Positions 8,583-18,065 of a stretch of DNA of 64,000 nt are shown here, piece by piece. The position numbers and the translations under genes were made by a program. This stretch comes from Pseudomonas alkylphenolica. GTDB taxonomy: Bacteria; Pseudomonadota; Gammaproteobacteria; Pseudomonadales; Pseudomonadaceae. Under the pieces are notes generated by a model that was not told where the DNA came from, ran no database searches, and was given only the letters and a program-made list of their open reading frames with translations. Within the stretch, counting starts at the first letter, position 1; the number at the start of each line of letters is the position of its first letter. The stretch spans positions 124,001-188,000 of the forward strand of contig NZ_JADUCM010000007.1 in NCBI RefSeq assembly GCF_016009175.1, in the 5' to 3' direction.

Positions 8583-9482
8583 ATGGCCTCGCACAATGCC
8601 CGCGCCGACTCGCTGTCGCTGCTGCTGTTCACCCTGCGCAGCGGCAAGCTGATGGCCATTAACCTGCTCAAGGTCAGTGAAATCATCCCGTGCCCGCCGC
8701 TGACCAAACTGCCGGAGTCGCACCCGCACGTCAAAGGCGTGGCCACCCTGCGCGGCAATTCGCTGTCGGTCATCGACCTGTCGCGCGCCATTGGCGAGCG
8801 GCCGCTTGAAGACCCGCTGGGCGGCTGCCTGATCGTTACCGACATCAGCCGCTCCAAGCAGGGCCTGCATGTGCAGGCGGTAAGCAAAATCGTTCACTGC
8901 CTGAGCACCGACATCAAGCCGCCGCCGTTCGGCTCGGGCAACAAGTCGTTCATCACCGGCGTCACCCGCGTCGACAACACCCTGGTGCAGGTGCTGGACA
9001 TCGAAAAGGTCATCCATGGCATCGCACCGCCAGCGCATGAGCCGATCATCAGCGAATTGAACCCGGACGACGCCGCGGTCCTGGCCGCCACCAACATCCT
9101 CGTCGTCGATGACAGCCAGGTGGCCCTGCAGCAGTCGGTGCATACCCTGCGCAGCCTCGGCATCGAATGCCACACCGCGCGCAGCGCCAAGGATGCGATC
9201 AACACCCTGCTGGACCTGCAAGGCACCGATCAGGAAATCAACGTGGTGGTCTCGGACATCGAAATGTCCGAGATGGACGGCTTTGCCTTCACCCGTACCC
9301 TGCGCGAAACGCCGGATTTCAAGCACCTCTACGTACTGCTGCATACCTCGCTGGACAGTGCGATGAACAGCGAAAAAGCCCGCCTGGCGGGTGCCAACGC
9401 GGTGCTCACCAAGTTCTCCTCGCCAGAACTCACCGACTGCCTGATCGTGGCGGCGCGGGCTGTGGCCTACAGCGAAAGCTGA
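8583..9482 (+). CDS. cheV: Chemotaxis coupling protein CheV (CheW-REC)
   Basis: This 299-residue soluble protein has an N-terminal CheW domain (about 10-160) that couples chemoreceptors to CheA. A C-terminal receiver domain follows (from about 171: NILVVDDSQ; phospho-acceptor Asp in VVVSDIEMSEMDG at about 225; conserved Lys in VLTKFSS). Phosphorylation of CheV is thought to tune receptor arrays during adaptation. The ATG is preceded by GAAGG; an in-frame GTG six bases upstream is less well placed. It faces an Aer-type receptor gene whose end is 10 bases away, suggesting a functional pairing. Confidence 0.9.
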   Translation: MASHNARADSLSLLLFTLRSGKLMAINLLKVSEIIPCPPLTKLPESHPHVKGVATLRGNSLSVIDLSRAIGERPLEDPLGGCLIVTDISRSKQGLHVQAVSKIVHCLSTDIKPPPFGSGNKSFITGVTRVDNTLVQVLDIEKVIHGIAPPAHEPIISELNPDDAAVLAATNILVVDDSQVALQQSVHTLRSLGIECHTARSAKDAINTLLDLQGTDQEINVVVSDIEMSEMDGFAFTRTLRETPDFKHLYVLLHTSLDSAMNSEKARLAGANAVLTKFSSPELTDCLIVAARAVAYSES

Positions 9483-9492
9483 GCCCGCCAGT

Positions 9493-11076
9493 TCAGTGAC
9501 AGCGCCGCCAGAACTCGGCGGCGAGGCGGCGCAGGTCTTCGGCCAGCGCCGCGACATCGCTGGCACTGAGGTGACTCTGCTGGCCGACCTGCACCGTGGA
9601 CTCACTGGCCTGGCGAATGCTGATGATGTTGCGGTTGATGCTCTCGCTGACCTGACTCTGCTGCTCCACCGCGGCCGCGATCTGCACGCTCATCTCGCTG
9701 ATCTGGTTGACCCGCAGGCTGATACCGTCCAGCGCACTGGCGGCGCGCAGCGCCTGCTCGACACTGTGCCCGGCATGCTCGCTGCTTTGCTGCATCACCT
9801 GCACCGCGTCGCGCGCACCGTTCTGCAATACGCTGATCATGCGCTGAATCTCGTGGGTCGACTGCGCCGTGCGCTGGGCCAGGCCGCGTACCTCATCGGC
9901 CACCACGGCAAAGCCACGGCCCTGGTCACCGGCCCGGGCCGCCTCGATGGCGGCATTGAGCGCCAGCAGGTTGGTCTGCTCGGCAATCGCGCGGATCACC
10001 TCGACCACCCCGGTGATCTCGCTGCTGTGATGCTGCAGGGTGTGGATAACTTCCGTGGCGGTCCCCAGCGAGCTGGCCAGCTCCTGAATCGCACTGCGGT
10101 TGAGATCGACCAGCTGATGCCCGGCTCGGGTTTCGCCTTCGGCCTGATCAGCGGCCTGTGACGCTTGCTGGGCATTGCTGGCGACCTGGGCGACGCTGGC
10201 AGTCATCTGGTTGATTGCCGTAGCGATCTGGTCCGCTTCGCCCTGCTGCTCAAGGTTGCTGCTGTGGCTGCTTTGCAGCGACTGCGCCAGCGACCCGCTG
10301 TGCCCGGCCAGGCGCCTTGAGGTGTCGCCGATGCGCCCGACCACCGCGCCGAGCTGGCCTTTGAGCATGCGCAGGGCGAAGTCGATCTGGCCGATGCCAT
10401 CGCGCCGGCCTGTGTAAAGGTGCTGGCTCAACGGATTGTCGGCAATACTTTTTGCTTCGGCACACAAGCGCCGAAAGGGTCTGAGCACGGCCATGATCAC
10501 CACCGCGCTCAAGCCACTGGCGAGCAGCAATTCGATGACTTCTGGCCAAGGTAGCAATGGTGCGAGCAACCGGCTCAGGGCCAACGCCAGCACCACCCCC
10601 AAGGTCACACCGGCCCAGAGTTGCGTGCCCAGGCCAAACACAGGCAGACGCTGCCACCACGGCGTTTTGCCGCTGCGCAGCTGTGCATAACAACGCTCGG
10701 CCGCCTCGATCTGATCGACCGACGGCTTGGTCCTGACCGACTGGTACTCCACCGTTTGCCCCTGGCTGGCAATCGGTGAAACGAACGCGCTGACCCAATA
10801 GTGATCGCCATTTTTGCAGCGGTTCTTCACCAGCCCCATCCACGACCGGCCACTTTTGAGGGTCTGCCACATTTGCGCGAATGCCTGCGACGGCATATCC
10901 GGATGGCGCACGATATGGTGCGCGCTGCCCATCAGTTCTTCACGGCTGAACCCGCTGACCGTGACAAAATCATCATTGGCGTAGGTGATCGTGCTGGAAA
11001 GGTCAGTGGTGGAAAGGATGTTGGCGTCACCGGGATAATCCACATTGCGACCGGTCACAGGCATATTGCTCTTCAT
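9493..11076 (-). CDS. aer: PAS-domain methyl-accepting chemotaxis protein, Aer type
   Basis: This 527-residue chemoreceptor probably mediates aerotaxis or energy taxis. The N-terminal PAS domain (about 15-125) has the Aer-like [19 protein letters not shown] and [13 protein letters not shown] motif ([10 protein letters not shown]), which in this family binds FAD. Two adjacent membrane segments follow (about 155-200), with no periplasmic ligand domain. The C-terminal signalling hairpin is canonical ([20 protein letters not shown]). The ATG at 11076 matches the usual family start MKxNxPVT; an in-frame GTG lies three codons upstream. It is convergent with cheV. Confidence 0.87.
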   Translation of the reverse strand: MKSNMPVTGRNVDYPGDANILSTTDLSSTITYANDDFVTVSGFSREELMGSAHHIVRHPDMPSQAFAQMWQTLKSGRSWMGLVKNRCKNGDHYWVSAFVSPIASQGQTVEYQSVRTKPSVDQIEAAERCYAQLRSGKTPWWQRLPVFGLGTQLWAGVTLGVVLALALSRLLAPLLPWPEVIELLLASGLSAVVIMAVLRPFRRLCAEAKSIADNPLSQHLYTGRRDGIGQIDFALRMLKGQLGAVVGRIGDTSRRLAGHSGSLAQSLQSSHSSNLEQQGEADQIATAINQMTASVAQVASNAQQASQAADQAEGETRAGHQLVDLNRSAIQELASSLGTATEVIHTLQHHSSEITGVVEVIRAIAEQTNLLALNAAIEAARAGDQGRGFAVVADEVRGLAQRTAQSTHEIQRMISVLQNGARDAVQVMQQSSEHAGHSVEQALRAASALDGISLRVNQISEMSVQIAAAVEQQSQVSESINRNIISIRQASESTVQVGQQSHLSASDVAALAEDLRRLAAEFWRRCH

Positions 11077-11122
11077 CGGAGGCACTCGTTGTTATTGGGG
11101 AGAATCGGCAGGGCATACGATG

Positions 11123-11182
11123 CTAGTGGCAAATTGACCTGATTCATTGATCCAGCGCAGGATATTGGCAATTTGCCAGTAG
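11123..11182. promoter_or_regulatory. 14-bp inverted repeat between aer and the RND operon
   Basis: CTAGTGGCAAATTG (11123-11136) and CAATTTGCCAGTAG (11169-11182) are inverted copies with one mismatch and a 32-base spacer. The innermost 10 bases are perfect. The element lies in the divergent gap, 46 bases before aer and 144 before the efflux operon. There is no T run, so a protein-binding site is more likely than a terminator. The binding protein is unknown. Confidence 0.45.
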
Positions 11183-11326
11183 CCGACTCCGGTGCAGTCC
11201 ACTGCCCTTCACACCCACCCGGCAACCTGTCAGCGCTGTCAGTTAGGCGTCACGTTGCTGACCCGGTCGGGCCGCTATAACTGACTTAAACTCACGCTCC
11301 TTTTCTGTCGGCGGTGTCCAGCACCT

Positions 11327-12493
11327 ATGCGTATCCCCACCCGTTCCCTCGTGATCTGCGCTGTTCTCCTGGCCCTGGCAGGCACTGCCGCGTGGCTGTT
11401 CGAGCGCTCGGGCGAAGAAAAAACCGTGCACCTCAGTGCCATCCCGATCCGCGTCGTCGCCGTCAAGCAACAAGACGTGCCGCGCTTTGCCAGCGCCATC
11501 GGGTCGGTGCTGTCGCTGCACAGCGTGGTGATCCGCCCGCAAGTCGAAGGCGTACTGACGCAGCTGCTGGTCAAGGAAGGCCAGTGGGTGAAAGAAGGTG
11601 ACCTGCTGGCAACCATCGACGACCGCGCCATCCGCGCCAGCCTTGAGCAGGCCAAGGCCCAGCTCGGCCAGAGCCAGGCGCAACTGGGTGTGGCGGGCGT
11701 CGACCTCAAGCGCTACCGGGAGCTGAGTATCGACAACGGCGTATCGCGCCAGACCCTCGACCAGCAACAGGCGCTGTTCAACCAGTTGCAAGCCACGGTG
11801 CAGGGCAACCAGGCGGCCATTGCAGCTGCCCAGGTGCAGTTGTCCTATACCCGGATTCTGTCGCCGGTGACCGGCCGGGTCGGCATTCGCAATGTCGATG
11901 AAGGCAACTTCCTGCGCGTGGCCGACACCCAGGGGCTGTTCAGCGTTACCCAGATCGACCCGATCGGCGTCGAGTTTTCCTTGCCGCAAAACATGCTGCC
12001 AACCTTGCAGGGCCTGCTCAAGGCACAGCCGGCTGCGGTGGTGCAGGCCTACCTGGAAGGTGACGGCGACAGCGGCGGCACCTTGCTCGCCGAAGGCCAC
12101 CTGACCCTGATCGACAACCAGGTCGCGGCCAACACCGGCACCATCCGGGTCAAGGCCGAGTTCGCCAACCCCGGTGCGCGCCTGTGGCCGGGCCAATTGG
12201 TAACCCTGAAGCTGCAGACCGCCCTCGACCAGCAGGCGCTGGTAGTCCCACCGCAAGTTGTGCAACGCGGCATCGACGGCCATTACGTTTACCGCCTGGT
12301 CGGCGACAAGGTCGAGAGCGTGCCGGTCAAGGTGCTGTACCAGGACAGCGCGCTGAACATCGTTGCCGGTGTAAGCAAGGACGACAAGCTGGTCTCCGAC
12401 GGCCAGTCGCGGCTCAAGCCCGGTGCCACGGTGGAAGTCGCTGCCGAAACCGCCGCGCCTGAAGACGTTGCCGACCGCCAGGTGCAGCCATGA
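11327..12493 (+). CDS. RND efflux periplasmic adaptor (membrane fusion protein)
   Basis: This 388-residue adaptor should bridge the RND pump to an outer-membrane channel. An N-terminal membrane anchor or uncleaved signal (about 7-24) has no lipobox cysteine. The lipoyl/barrel-sandwich half (SVVIRPQVEGVLTQLLVKEG), an alpha-helical hairpin (about 95-170), the second lipoyl half (LSYTRILSPVTGRVGIRNVD) and the beta-barrel and proximal domains follow in the usual order. The protein resembles MdtA-type adaptors. Its stop overlaps the pump gene by four bases (ATGA), so the two are co-translated. No outer-membrane factor is encoded here. Confidence 0.9.
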   Translation: MRIPTRSLVICAVLLALAGTAAWLFERSGEEKTVHLSAIPIRVVAVKQQDVPRFASAIGSVLSLHSVVIRPQVEGVLTQLLVKEGQWVKEGDLLATIDDRAIRASLEQAKAQLGQSQAQLGVAGVDLKRYRELSIDNGVSRQTLDQQQALFNQLQATVQGNQAAIAAAQVQLSYTRILSPVTGRVGIRNVDEGNFLRVADTQGLFSVTQIDPIGVEFSLPQNMLPTLQGLLKAQPAAVVQAYLEGDGDSGGTLLAEGHLTLIDNQVAANTGTIRVKAEFANPGARLWPGQLVTLKLQTALDQQALVVPPQVVQRGIDGHYVYRLVGDKVESVPVKVLYQDSALNIVAGVSKDDKLVSDGQSRLKPGATVEVAAETAAPEDVADRQVQP

Positions 12494-15400
12494 ACGCGCG
12501 CGGCTCGATCTCGGCCTGGTGCATCGACCGCCCGGTTGCCACCCTGCTGCTGACCTTCGCCCTGGTGCTGCTCGGCGTTATCGCCTTTCCGCGCCTGCCG
12601 GTGGCGCCGCTTCCCGAAGCCGATTTCCCGACCATTCAGGTGACCGCGCAATTGCCCGGTGCCAGCCCAGAGACCATGGCCTCCTCGGTGGCGACCCCCT
12701 TGGAGGTGCAGTTCAGCGCCATCCCCGGCATGACCCAGATGACCTCGAGCAGTGCCCTGGGCTCGACCAACCTGATCTTGCAGTTCACCCTGGAAAAAAG
12801 CATCGACACCGCCGCCCAGGAAGTCCAGGCGGCGATCAACACCGCCACCGCCCGCCTGCCCCAGGACATGCCCAGCCCACCGACCTGGCGCAAGGTCAAC
12901 CCGGCCGACAGCCCGGTGCTGATCCTTACCGTCAGTTCGGCACAGATGCCCGCCAACGAACTGAGTGACTACGCCGAAACCCTGCTGGCCCGGCAATTGA
13001 GCCAGATCGAAGGCGTCGGCCTGATCAACATTACCGGCCAGTTGCGCCCGGCCATCCGCGTGCAGGCGCAGCCAGAAAAACTTGCCGCCCTGGGCCTGAC
13101 CCTGGCCGACCTGCGCCAGTCGATCCAGCAAACCAGCCTGAACCTGGCTAAAGGCGCTTTGTATGGCGAGAACAGCGTCTCGACCCTGGCGACCAACGAC
13201 CAACTGTTTCATCCCGACGAGTATGCGCAACTGATCGTCTCTTACCGCGACGGCGCCCCCGTGCACCTGAAGGATGTCGCCAAGGTCATCTATGGCGCCG
13301 AGAACGCTTATGTCAAAGCCTGGTCCGGCGAGCAACAGGGCTTGAACCTGGTGATCTTCCGCCAGCCCGGGGCCAATATCGTCGACACCGTCGACCAGGT
13401 CATGGAAGCCTTACCGCGTCTGGAGCAGATGCTTCCGGCTTCGGTCGAGGTGTCGGTACTCAACGATCGCACGCAAACCATCCGCGCCTCGCTGCACGAG
13501 GTCGAGATCACCCTGATGATCGCCGTCATCCTGGTGATCGGGGTGATGGCGCTGTTCCTGCGCCAGTGGTCGGCGACGCTGATTGTTTCGGCGGTGCTGG
13601 GGGTGTCGCTGGTCGCCAGCTTTGCCCTGATGTACCTGTTCGGCTTCAGCCTCAACAACCTCACCCTGGTGGCCATCGTCATTGCCGTGGGCTTTGTGGT
13701 CGACGACGCGATCGTGGTGGTGGAGAACATTCACCGCCACCTGGAAGCGGGCGACGGCAAGCGCGAGGCCGCGATCAAGGGCGCCGGGGAAATCGGCTTT
13801 ACCGTGGTCTCGATCAGCTTTTCGCTGGTGGCCGCGTTCATTCCGTTGTTGTTCATGGGCGGTGTTGTCGGCCGCCTGTTCAAGGAGTTCGCCCTTACCG
13901 CGACCTCGACCATCCTGATTTCGGTGGTGGTCTCGCTGACCCTGGCGCCGACCCTCTGCGCGTTGTTCATGGACCGCCCGGTACACGGCGACGCGCATAA
14001 GGTGACCTTCGGCGAGCACTTGCTGGCCGGCTACGAACGCGTGTTGGTCAAGGCCCTGGCGCATCAGCGGATGATGATGGGGATCTTCGGCGTCACCCTG
14101 GCACTGGCCGTGGTCGGCTACGTGGCGATCCCCAAAGGGTTCTTTCCGGTGCAGGACACCGGTTTCATCCTCGGCACCTCGGAAGGCGCGGCCGACATCT
14201 CCTACCCGGACATGATCAAAAAGCACCAGGCGCTGGCCAAGGTCATCGAGGCCGATCCGGCGGTCAAGGCGTTCTCCCACGCGGTGGGCGTCACCGGCAG
14301 CAACCAGACCATCGCCAACGGCCGGTTCTGGATCACCCTCAAGGACCGCGCCGACCGCGATGTCTCGGCCAGCGAGTTCATCGATCGACTGCGCCCGAAA
14401 CTGGCCAAGGTACCGGGCGTGGTCCTCTACCTGCGTGCCGGGCAAGACATCAACCTGAGTTCCGGCCCCAGCCGCAGCCAGTACCAGTACGTGCTCAAGA
14501 GTAACGATGGTGCGGCGCTTAACCTGTGGACCCAACGCCTGACCGAACGCCTGAAGGCCAACCCGGCGTTTCGCGACCTGTCCAACGACCTGCAGCTGGG
14601 CGCCAGCGTCACCCGCATCGAGATCGACCGCAAGGCGGCCGCACGCTTCGGCCTGACCACCAACGATGTCGACCAGGCGCTCTACGATGCCTTCGGCCAG
14701 CGCCAGATCAGCGAGTTCCAGACCGAGACCAACCAGTACAAGGTGATCCTCGAACTCGACGCCCGCCAGCGTGGCAAGGCCGAAAGCCTCAACTATTTCT
14801 ACCTGCGCTCGCCGCTGAGTGGCGAGATGGTGCCGCTGTCGGTACTGGCCCACGTCGCGCCGCCCAGCACCGGGCCGCTGTCGATCAGCCACGACGGCCT
14901 GTTCCCGGCGGCCAACCTGTCGTTCAACCTGGCTTCGGGCGTGGCCCTGGGCGATGCCGTGCAGATCCTCGAACGCACCCAGCGCGAACTGGGCATGCCC
15001 GACTCGATCATCGGCAACTTCCAGGGCGCAGCCCAGGCCTTCCAGAGCTCGCTGTCGAGCCAGCCGTGGCTGATCCTCGCCGCGCTGGTGGCGGTGTACA
15101 TCATCCTCGGCGTGCTCTACGAGAGCTTCGTCCATCCGCTGACCATCATCTCCACGCTGCCCTCGGCCGGGCTTGGCGCCCTGGCGCTGCTGTGGCTGAC
15201 CGGCCAGGACTTCAGCATCATGGGCCTGATCGGCATCGTGCTGTTGATCGGTATCGTCAAGAAAAACGGCATCCTGCTCATCGACTTCGCCCTCGATGCC
15301 CAGCGCACCCAGGGCATGAGCCCCGAGCAGGCGATCCACCAGGCCTGCCTGACGCGTTTCCGGCCGATCATGATGACCACCCTCGCCGCGTTGCTGGGCG

Positions 15401-15591
15401 CCGTGCCGTTGATGTTCGGGATGGGCGCGGGGGCCGAGCTGCGCCAGCCCCTGGGTATTGCCGTGGTCGGTGGCCTGCTGGTCAGCCAGGCGCTGACACT
15501 GTTCACCACGCCGATCATATACTTGGCCCTGGAGCGCTTGTTCCATCGGCGCCAGGCATCGCAACGCGTGGCGCAGTCCCCTGCCAGTTGA
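12490..15591 (+). CDS. RND multidrug efflux permease (HAE1/MdtB-C type)
   Basis: This 1033-residue inner-membrane proton antiporter has the full RND layout: TM1 near residue 15-33, a large periplasmic loop (about 40-335), TM2-6, TM7, a second periplasmic loop, and TM8-12. The proton-relay Asp pair is present in TM4 (AVGFVVDDAIVVVENI). GVVGRLFKEFALT and RFRPIMMTTLAALLGAVPL are standard RND motifs. Overall resemblance is to MdtB/MdtC-like pumps; substrates cannot be read from sequence. It is translationally coupled to the adaptor gene and followed after nine bases by the response regulator. Confidence 0.92.
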   Translation: MNARGSISAWCIDRPVATLLLTFALVLLGVIAFPRLPVAPLPEADFPTIQVTAQLPGASPETMASSVATPLEVQFSAIPGMTQMTSSSALGSTNLILQFTLEKSIDTAAQEVQAAINTATARLPQDMPSPPTWRKVNPADSPVLILTVSSAQMPANELSDYAETLLARQLSQIEGVGLINITGQLRPAIRVQAQPEKLAALGLTLADLRQSIQQTSLNLAKGALYGENSVSTLATNDQLFHPDEYAQLIVSYRDGAPVHLKDVAKVIYGAENAYVKAWSGEQQGLNLVIFRQPGANIVDTVDQVMEALPRLEQMLPASVEVSVLNDRTQTIRASLHEVEITLMIAVILVIGVMALFLRQWSATLIVSAVLGVSLVASFALMYLFGFSLNNLTLVAIVIAVGFVVDDAIVVVENIHRHLEAGDGKREAAIKGAGEIGFTVVSISFSLVAAFIPLLFMGGVVGRLFKEFALTATSTILISVVVSLTLAPTLCALFMDRPVHGDAHKVTFGEHLLAGYERVLVKALAHQRMMMGIFGVTLALAVVGYVAIPKGFFPVQDTGFILGTSEGAADISYPDMIKKHQALAKVIEADPAVKAFSHAVGVTGSNQTIANGRFWITLKDRADRDVSASEFIDRLRPKLAKVPGVVLYLRAGQDINLSSGPSRSQYQYVLKSNDGAALNLWTQRLTERLKANPAFRDLSNDLQLGASVTRIEIDRKAAARFGLTTNDVDQALYDAFGQRQISEFQTETNQYKVILELDARQRGKAESLNYFYLRSPLSGEMVPLSVLAHVAPPSTGPLSISHDGLFPAANLSFNLASGVALGDAVQILERTQRELGMPDSIIGNFQGAAQAFQSSLSSQPWLILAALVAVYIILGVLYESFVHPLTIISTLPSAGLGALALLWLTGQDFSIMGLIGIVLLIGIVKKNGILLIDFALDAQRTQGMSPEQAIHQACLTRFRPIMMTTLAALLGAVPLMFGMGAGAELRQPLGIAVVGGLLVSQALTLFTTPIIYLALERLFHRRQASQRVAQSPAS

Positions 15592-15600
15592 GAGCCGAAC

Positions 15601-16275
15601 ATGCGCGTGCTGATTATCGAAGATGAAGAAAAGACCGCCGACTACCTGCACCGCGGTCTCACCGAACAGGGCTTCACCGTGGACCTGGCCCGCGACGGCA
15701 TCGACGGCCTGCACCTGGCCCTTGAAGGCGACTATGCGGTGATCGTCCTCGACGTCATGCTCCCGGGCCTGGACGGCTACGGTGTGCTGCGCGCCCTACG
15801 CGCGCGCAAGCAGACCCCGGTGATCATGCTCACCGCCCGTGAGCGGGTCGAAGACCGTATTCATGGCCTGCGCGAAGGCGCCGACGACTACCTTGGCAAA
15901 CCGTTTTCCTTCCTTGAACTGGTGGCCCGCCTGCAGGCCCTGACCCGCCGCAGCGGCAGCCACGAACCGGTGCAGATCCAGGTTGCCGACCTTTGGGTCG
16001 ACCTGATCAGCCGCAAGGCCAGCCGCGCCGGGCAACGCCTGGACCTGACCGCCAAGGAATTCTCGCTGCTCAGCGTGCTGGCCCGGCGCCAGGGCGAGAT
16101 CCTCTCGAAAACGGCCATTGCCGAACTGGTCTGGGACATCAATTTCGACAGCGACGCCAATGTCGTCGAAGTAGCGATCAAGCGCCTGCGGGCCAAGCTC
16201 GACGGCCCCTTCGACACCAAGCTGCTGCACACCATCCGAGGCATGGGCTATGTTCTGGAAAACCGTGCCGACTAA
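15601..16275 (+). CDS. OmpR/PhoB-family response regulator (CusR/CopR-like)
   Basis: This 224-residue DNA-binding response regulator has a receiver domain at 1-120 with the acidic pocket IIEDEEKT, phospho-Asp in VIVLDVMLPGLDGYG, and Lys in DDYLGKPFSFLELVARL. A winged-helix domain follows (about 130-222: LTAKEFSLLSVLARRQGEILSK, NVVEVAIKRLRAKLD, TIRGMGYVLE). Sequence style is that of the heavy-metal regulator subgroup (CusR/CopR). Placement directly after the RND genes implies it controls them, but the inducing signal is unknown. Confidence 0.88.
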   Translation: MRVLIIEDEEKTADYLHRGLTEQGFTVDLARDGIDGLHLALEGDYAVIVLDVMLPGLDGYGVLRALRARKQTPVIMLTARERVEDRIHGLREGADDYLGKPFSFLELVARLQALTRRSGSHEPVQIQVADLWVDLISRKASRAGQRLDLTAKEFSLLSVLARRQGEILSKTAIAELVWDINFDSDANVVEVAIKRLRAKLDGPFDTKLLHTIRGMGYVLENRAD

Positions 16276-17629
16276 CTCCATCGCCCTGCGCCTGAGCGCG
16301 CTGTTTACCCTGGTGGCGCTGGGCGTGTTCCTGGTGATCGGCAGTGCCCTGTACAAACAGGTCGACCGTAGCCTCGACCTGCTGCCGGCAGCGGAACTGG
16401 AAGCGCGTTTCAGCGTGCTGGAGTCGTCGCTGACCCGCTACGACACCCTCGAGCACTGGGCCAAGATCACCAACAAGCTCAACTTGCTTGGCGAGGAAGA
16501 CCGGCGCATCCGCTTCTGGGTGGTCAGTGGCAACAGCACCTTCGAATACGGTCAGCCCGACGCTGCCATCCGCGCCTTTGCCAATGGCGCACTGGGCATG
16601 CGTGACCTGCGCCTGGCCGAAAGCCCCTACCCCTACAAAGTGCTGGTCAGCGAGCTGCCGGCCATGGGCGCGCGACCGCCGTTGCGCTTTCTGATTGCCA
16701 TCGACACCGAAACCTTCTGGCAAACCCAGCAGACGTTGCTGGTGGCGATCATCAGCCTGTCGGTGTTCGGCGTGCTGCTGGCGTCCTTGCTCGGCTACTG
16801 GGTGGCACGGATCGGTTTGCGCCCGTTGGGTTCGCTTTCGGCCGAAGCGCAAAAACTGGCGCCGCCGCGCTTGAGCGGGCGCCTGCAGCAATCGGCGCTG
16901 GCCCCGGAGCTGGCGCAGTTTGCCAGCGCCTTCAACTCCACCCTGGAGCGGGTCGACCAGGCATACTCGCGCCTTGAAGCGTTCAATGCTGACGTGGCAC
17001 ACGAGCTGCGCTCACCGCTGACCAACCTGATCGGCCAGACCCAGGTGGCCCTTACCCGCGGGCGCAGTGCCGAACATTACTTCGAGGTGCTGCAATCGAA
17101 CCTGGAAGAGCTCGAACGCCTGCGCACCATCATCAACGACATGCTCTTTCTGGCCAGTGCCGACCAGGGCAGCAAGGCCACGGCGCTGACCTGCAGCTCG
17201 CTGGCCGAAGAAGTCGCGGCAACCCTGGATTACCTGGACTACATCCTTGAAGACGCCCAGGTGCGTGTCGAGGTCAGTGGTGATGCCCAGGCCCATATTG
17301 AAAAGGCCCAACTGCGCCGGGCGCTGATCAACCTGCTGAACAACGCCGTGCAGCACACCGCTGCCCATTCGGTGATTCAGGTGAGCATCGAGCAGCGCGA
17401 CGGGCAGATCAGCATTGCCGTGAGCAACCCCGGCCCGGCGATTGATGAAGCGCACCTGCCGATGCTGTTCGAGCGCTTCTACCGCGTCGATGCCGCGCGC
17501 ACCAGCGGCGGCGGCAACCACGGCCTGGGCCTGGCCATCGTCAAGGCGATTGCCTTGATGCACGGCGGCAGCGTGTTCGTGCGCAGCCAGGCCGGTGCCA
17601 ATACCTTTGGCATGTTGTTGCCGGCCTAA
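16250..17629 (+). CDS. Membrane sensor histidine kinase of the efflux operon
   Basis: This 459-residue kinase overlaps the response regulator by 26 bases. TM1 is at about 11-32 and TM2 at about 160-185, enclosing a periplasmic sensor of about 130 residues. A HAMP linker follows, then the H-box (FNADVAHELRSPLTNLIGQT), N-box (LRRALINLLNNAVQHT) and G-box (GNHGLGLAIVKAIALMHGG). The layout matches heavy-metal (CusS-type) kinases. No clear metal-binding His or Met cluster is seen in the periplasmic loop, so the ligand could equally be an organic toxicant. Confidence 0.88.
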   Translation: MFWKTVPTNSIALRLSALFTLVALGVFLVIGSALYKQVDRSLDLLPAAELEARFSVLESSLTRYDTLEHWAKITNKLNLLGEEDRRIRFWVVSGNSTFEYGQPDAAIRAFANGALGMRDLRLAESPYPYKVLVSELPAMGARPPLRFLIAIDTETFWQTQQTLLVAIISLSVFGVLLASLLGYWVARIGLRPLGSLSAEAQKLAPPRLSGRLQQSALAPELAQFASAFNSTLERVDQAYSRLEAFNADVAHELRSPLTNLIGQTQVALTRGRSAEHYFEVLQSNLEELERLRTIINDMLFLASADQGSKATALTCSSLAEEVAATLDYLDYILEDAQVRVEVSGDAQAHIEKAQLRRALINLLNNAVQHTAAHSVIQVSIEQRDGQISIAVSNPGPAIDEAHLPMLFERFYRVDAARTSGGGNHGLGLAIVKAIALMHGGSVFVRSQAGANTFGMLLPA

Positions 17630-17632
17630 CAG

Positions 17633-17696
17633 CTTCGCGGGTAAACCCGCTCCCACAATTAGCGGTTCCTGTGGGAGCGGGTTTACCCGCGAAGGG
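17633..17696. repeat. REP palindrome pair after the histidine kinase
   Basis: Two P. putida-type REP units face each other: TTCGCGGGTAAACCCGCTCC and its inverse GGAGCGGGTTTACCCGCGAA, separated by a short AT-rich loop. The pair begins four bases after the kinase stop and may stabilise or end the transcript. Confidence 0.88.
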
Positions 17697-17825
17697 CCCC
17701 CCACCATCACGACTATTACCTTTGACGCAATAGTACTTCTCGAAAAAGTCACTGTTTCTCGCCGGCAATTCCGACTAATTTAATCAAACCTACTTAACAC
17801 TTGCATCGCAAGAAGGCTGTATCAA

Positions 17826-18050
17826 ATGTCCAACAGTATGGGTGTTGCCAGCGTATTCGTCCTGTCTTCCCTGTTCTTGTCCCCCCTGGCCATGGCCGAG
17901 GAATCTCAGGCGTTCGTCGCTCGTAATGCCGAACTGGCCGCTGTCCACGAACAGGCTCGCGACGCCATTGCCGCGAAGGCTGACCAATCGTCAAAACCCG
18001 CAGAACAGACTGCCGCCAAGGGTTTTTCGAGTGACGCAAGCGACAGCTGA
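17826..18050 (+). CDS. Small exported protein of unknown function
   Basis: This 74-residue protein has a clear signal peptide (about residues 1-24, FVLSSLFLSPLAMA then EESQ). The mature part is about 50 residues, Ala/Glu/Gln-rich and probably helical (FVARNAELAAVHEQARDAIA), ending in a Ser/Asp-rich tail. There are no cysteines in the mature part. AAGAAGG lies upstream of the ATG. No family is recognised. A long structured element and a terminator separate it from the downstream porin gene, so it is probably a single-gene transcript. Confidence 0.6.
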   Translation: MSNSMGVASVFVLSSLFLSPLAMAEESQAFVARNAELAAVHEQARDAIAAKADQSSKPAEQTAAKGFSSDASDS

Positions 18051-18065
18051 TAGCCACACCGCAAA

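Noticed and set aside
13411..15714. A 767-codon minus-strand frame opposite the RND pump
   Set aside because: It is an antisense shadow of a protein with intact RND motifs, and there is no coding signal on that strand.
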